In this document: in pieces, positions 6,065 to 7,668 of the stretch
Numbering within the stretch: the first letter of the stretch is position 1
How the letters are laid out: each line of letters begins with the position of its first letter
Assembly (NCBI GenBank): GCA_001803645.1
Contig: MHDW01000186.1
Location: forward strand, 1 to 7,668
Length of the DNA: 7,668 bases
From: Nitrospirae bacterium GWC2_42_7
Lineage (GTDB): Bacteria > Nitrospirota > Thermodesulfovibrionia > Thermodesulfovibrionales > UBA6898
Reading direction: 5' to 3'
Position numbers and translations under genes: made by a program
Notes under the pieces: model-generated
What the model saw: only the letters and a program-made list of their open reading frames with translations
Databases searched by the model: none
Told to the model about the DNA's origin: nothing

Positions 6065-6601
6065 ATGAGCAGAATTAATAAAGAAATAATGGTCAAGGTC
6101 AAGAATTCTCTGAGATCTATTGATAAGAACCTCGAAAAGGAAGCAGTAATATTTATTGATGCAAAAGGCGCGCATTGGATTAATGAACTTGCTAATGAAT
6201 TTATTTCCAAAAAAGGGATACCCAAAGAAGATTTTGTGGAATGGATCAAGATCGGATCTTCTCATCTTCAGAACCTCAATTATGGCGACATAGATATTCA
6301 CATGATGAAGCTTCCGGAACAGGATGTGGTAGTATTTCTCAAACAAGGACAGAAAGAGACTGATTCTAAAAAGTGTAAGCTCACTCTAAGGGAAAAAGAG
6401 CTTCTGCGTTACCTTGTGCAGGGATTTTCGAACAAGAAAATAGCAGGCCTTATGAAGATCAGTTCCGGTACGGTCAACACTCATCTTGACAATATTTATT
6501 CGAAGCTTAACTGCTCAAACAGAGTTACGACTTGTTTTACTGCCCTTAAGAACGGCCTTTACCTCCCAACCTGTAATGTTGGAGTAAATAAAATGACTTA
6601 G
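6065..6601 (+). CDS. LuxR/GerE-type HTH regulator with PAS-like N-terminus
   Basis: The 178-residue DNA-binding protein has a C-terminal GerE/LuxR helix-turn-helix at about 105-166: LTLREKELLRYLVQGFSNKKI, then GTVNTHLDNIYSKL (recognition helix region) and a final helix to about 164. The N-terminal about 25-95 (VIFIDAKGAHWINELANEF and VVVFLKQ at the end) looks like a degenerate PAS fold. No receiver domain is present, so it is not a classical NarL-type response regulator. The start is supported by GAGGGGGT shortly upstream of ATG. It is transcribed away from the REC-PilZ gene, so the two share a 228-bp AT-rich control region. The regulator may control itself, its neighbour or both; this is inference. 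No terminator is visible after its stop. Confidence 0.88.
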   Translation: MSRINKEIMVKVKNSLRSIDKNLEKEAVIFIDAKGAHWINELANEFISKKGIPKEDFVEWIKIGSSHLQNLNYGDIDIHMMKLPEQDVVVFLKQGQKETDSKKCKLTLREKELLRYLVQGFSNKKIAGLMKISSGTVNTHLDNIYSKLNCSNRVTTCFTALKNGLYLPTCNVGVNKMT

Positions 6602-6885
6602 GCTTTATCCATCAGTAGTTGCGGTTTCATTTTTGAATACCCAGTGCTTTTGAATCGATAATTCCGGAAATAACTTATTAGGCTGGATCCTACAGAGATG
6701 TCTTCAAAAATTGCACTTTTAAGATTATTGAAACCATTGCCGGATTTCTTAAGTCAACTGACAAAAAAGAGTCGTAGCAGAATTTATCGTGAAAGTACAT
6801 ATCCATTTATTACTGATAAATCGTGAAGTTATAAAACGAGCTGAACGCTGAGATCAGGCATAAAAGATGCAATAAAATATTTGCC
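6602..6885. other. Intergenic stretch with no recognised gene
   Basis: There is no open frame with a credible ribosome binding site on either strand, no RNA I recognise and no strong terminator after 6601. It precedes the riboswitch promoter. Confidence 0.5.
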
Positions 6886-6914
6886 TTGATATATTTGAGG
6901 ATCAGTGATATATT
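6886..6914 (+). promoter_or_regulatory. Extended -10 sigma70-type promoter for the riboswitch transcript
   Basis: TTGATA (6886-6891, five of six) and TATATT (6909-6914, five of six) are spaced by 17 bases, and TGA directly before the -10 gives an extended -10 TGn. Transcription would start near 6921, about 35 bases before the aptamer. A weaker alternative is TTGACG (6916-6921) with TTTGAT (6939-6944), which would start even closer to the aptamer. Confidence 0.6.
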
Positions 6915-6956
6915 TTTGACGTATATATGAATTAGTTCTTTGATAAAGAAGTTTTC

Positions 6957-7053
6957 GTTTCCGAAAAGGTAAATCCTGGGTAATCAGGAGGCACAAAGCT
7001 ACGGGTCCTTTTGAGAATGTTATTTGAAAGGACCGCCGGGCTGCCGAAGAAAC
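6957..7053 (+). promoter_or_regulatory. GEMM-I (cyclic di-GMP-I type) riboswitch aptamer
   Basis: This RNA element should bind a cyclic dinucleotide and control the genes downstream. P1 is GTTTC (6957-6961) with GAAAC (7049-7053), then GGTA (6968-6971) with TGCC (7042-7045). The first hairpin is TCCTGG (6974-6979) with TCAGGA (6984-6989), closed by a GUAA tetraloop, a GNRA loop as the family requires. The conserved CAAAGC (6994-6999) and ACGGGTC (7001-7007) follow. The second hairpin pairs GGTCCTTTT (7004-7012) with GAAAGGACC (7026-7034). Then comes the hallmark GCCGGGCTGCCGAA (7035-7048). A G (6968) appears to sit at the ligand-contacting position called G20 in the Vc2 aptamer, favouring c-di-GMP over cGAMP, but this is an alignment by eye. 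An intrinsic terminator follows 29 bases later. Confidence 0.88.
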
Positions 7054-7097
7054 AGTGCATGTCCATATGCTATCTTTTTGGAAAAGGCCTGTTTCTT
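7048..7097 (+). promoter_or_regulatory. Predicted antiterminator pairing of the riboswitch
   Basis: AAGAAACAG (7048-7056) is a perfect 9-base complement of CTGTTTCTT (7089-7097). The first contains the 3' strand of aptamer stem P1, the second is part of the 5' arm of the terminator. The pairing is therefore mutually exclusive with both P1 and the terminator, the logic of a transcriptional switch. Confidence 0.65.
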
Positions 7098-7122
7098 GTT
7101 TCCTGGAAACAGGCCTTTTTTT
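7082..7122 (+). terminator. Intrinsic terminator, expression platform of the riboswitch
   Basis: A 14-bp perfect stem, AAAAGGCCTGTTTC (7082-7095) with GAAACAGGCCTTTT (7106-7119), encloses a 10-base loop and ends in seven consecutive T (7116-7122). It is the strongest terminator in the window and no gene ends just before it, so it acts on the leader transcript. Confidence 0.9.
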
Positions 7123-7191
7123 GTCTGGTACGGGAGAACTAAAAAGAAGGGAGGGAAAAAAGAAAGATATCAGACGTACAGGAAGAGGGTA

Positions 7192-7305
7192 ATGGCGACT
7201 ATGAAACCACCTACCTATTTGGGCGCCATGGTTGGTGGTGGAGTCAATGGCGCAACCAGCCAACTATTGCAAATCTTATTTAGGTTTTTACAAGGTTATT
7301 TGTAA
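7192..7305 (+). CDS. Small ORF (37 residues) in the riboswitch-controlled leader
   Basis: The frame MATMKPPTYLGAMVGGGV...QGYL begins with ATG preceded by AGGAAGAGGG at 7180-7189, an adequate ribosome binding site. It ends in TAA 15 bases before the next ATG, whose own ribosome binding site starts four bases after this stop. The product is Gly-rich in the middle and hydrophobic at the end (LLQILFRFL), like a small membrane-active or membrane-associated peptide. I recognise no family. It is the first possible gene after the switch terminator and is tightly spaced to the exported-protein gene, suggesting a bicistron or a translated leader peptide. A longer frame from a TTG at 7024 runs through the riboswitch and terminator and is not credible. 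Confidence 0.5.
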   Translation: MATMKPPTYLGAMVGGGVNGATSQLLQILFRFLQGYL

Positions 7306-7320
7306 AAAAAGGAGATTTCT

Positions 7321-7668
7321 ATGTGCTGGAAAAAACTAATATGTTTATTACTAGTAGTTGGCTTAATGGTTATCAGTTTTTCATCGCCAGTATTTGCACG
7401 TAATAAAGAACAACGCAGTCAGGTTAAAGTGCAAGCCCCCCTAGACGCTATCAATTGCCTGGCGGCCCCTGCGACTATCAGCCTGCTTGGACTTACCATA
7501 GACGTAAGCAAGGCGAGCTTCGTCTCTGAATGGCATGACGAGCAAGCTAATAACTTGACCTGTGCCGATCTGACAGTGGGCCAAGTGGCGGAAGTTAATT
7601 TGATCAGTGATACTCCTGATCCTGTGACCGGGCTGCTGACGGCAACCAAAATAGAAGCACCCGGTGAC
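7321..7668 (+). CDS. Exported DUF5666-like protein, 5' part (cut by window end)
   Basis: 116 codons are open to the window edge, so length and C-terminus are unknown. The start has AAGGAG (7309-7314) six bases upstream of ATG. Residues 1-27 form a clear signal peptide: MCWKK, hydrophobic core LICLLLVVGLMVISF, then SSPVFA with V-F-A suiting signal peptidase I. The mature part (ISLLGLTIDVSK, LTVGQVAEVNLIS, TGLLTATKIEA) has the alternating strand pattern and 'vGq.veV...G.L.AtkIe' ending of DUF5666, a small beta-barrel-like exported domain of unknown role. C46 and C81 may pair. It should be controlled by the upstream cyclic dinucleotide riboswitch. Past about 7420 the gene is visibly richer in GC (about 50-55 % in sampled lines) than the genes before it (about 38 % in the LuxR-type gene). 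Confidence 0.75.
   Translation, partial: MCWKKLICLLLVVGLMVISFSSPVFARNKEQRSQVKVQAPLDAINCLAAPATISLLGLTIDVSKASFVSEWHDEQANNLTCADLTVGQVAEVNLISDTPDPVTGLLTATKIEAPGD

Noticed and set aside
6602..6720. Terminator after the LuxR-type gene
   Set aside because: Only short imperfect stems such as TTAGG/CCTAA-like pairs are present and none is followed by a T-run.
6829..7263. 144-codon minus-strand open frame
   Set aside because: It runs antisense through the riboswitch, terminator and small ORF, has no ribosome binding site and its translation resembles no protein; the RNA structure explains the sequence.
7024..7305. 93-codon plus-strand frame beginning with TTG inside the aptamer
   Set aside because: The start lies in the riboswitch hairpin and the frame crosses the terminator; only the last 37 codons, from the ATG at 7192, have a ribosome binding site.

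Overview
The window reads as a moderately AT-rich chromosomal segment of a Gram-negative, environmental bacterium. I infer Nitrospirota or a deltaproteobacterial (Desulfobacterota-type) lineage. The reasons are dispersed repeats of the 'TGTCATTGCGA...GAAGCAATCTC' kind, a PAS/GGDEF and PilZ signalling repertoire, a GEMM-I riboswitch ahead of an exported protein, and a small lipoprotein. The lineage call is weak because there is no rRNA or housekeeping marker.

Layout. 1-439: no gene; a short CCTCTCCC/GGGAGAGG repeat and a 161-bp MITE-like element. 440-2633 (minus): a three-PAS diguanylate cyclase followed by a small protein of the host-attachment/baeRF type. 2634-3029: a 238-bp composite palindromic repeat. 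3030-4499 (plus): an exported UPF0489 (arginase-fold-like) protein with a TPR tail. 4518-4657: the second MITE copy. 4774-5124 (plus): a small putative lipoprotein. 5165-5836 (minus): a REC-PilZ response regulator. 6065-6601 (plus, divergent from it): a PAS-like/LuxR-HTH regulator. 6602-6885: nothing recognised. 6886-7320: an extended -10 promoter, a GEMM-I (c-di-GMP-I type) riboswitch, an intrinsic terminator, and a 37-codon small ORF. 7321 to the window end: the 5' part of an exported DUF5666-like protein, cut by the edge.

How it fits together. One enzyme that should make cyclic di-GMP (GGDEF intact, with an RxxD inhibitory site), one protein that should bind it (PilZ motif on a receiver domain) and one RNA that should bind it lie within about 6 kb. 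The riboswitch is not described by any ORF. By eye, its closing stem competes with an antiterminator that overlaps the terminator arm, which predicts ligand-induced termination (an OFF switch) of the small ORF and the exported protein.

The two MITE copies are the second notable item. They are identical over 140 bp except for one T and a 20-bp perfect palindrome present in only one of them, and each is flanked by its own 5-bp direct repeat (TTCAT, ATAAA), the signature of transposition.
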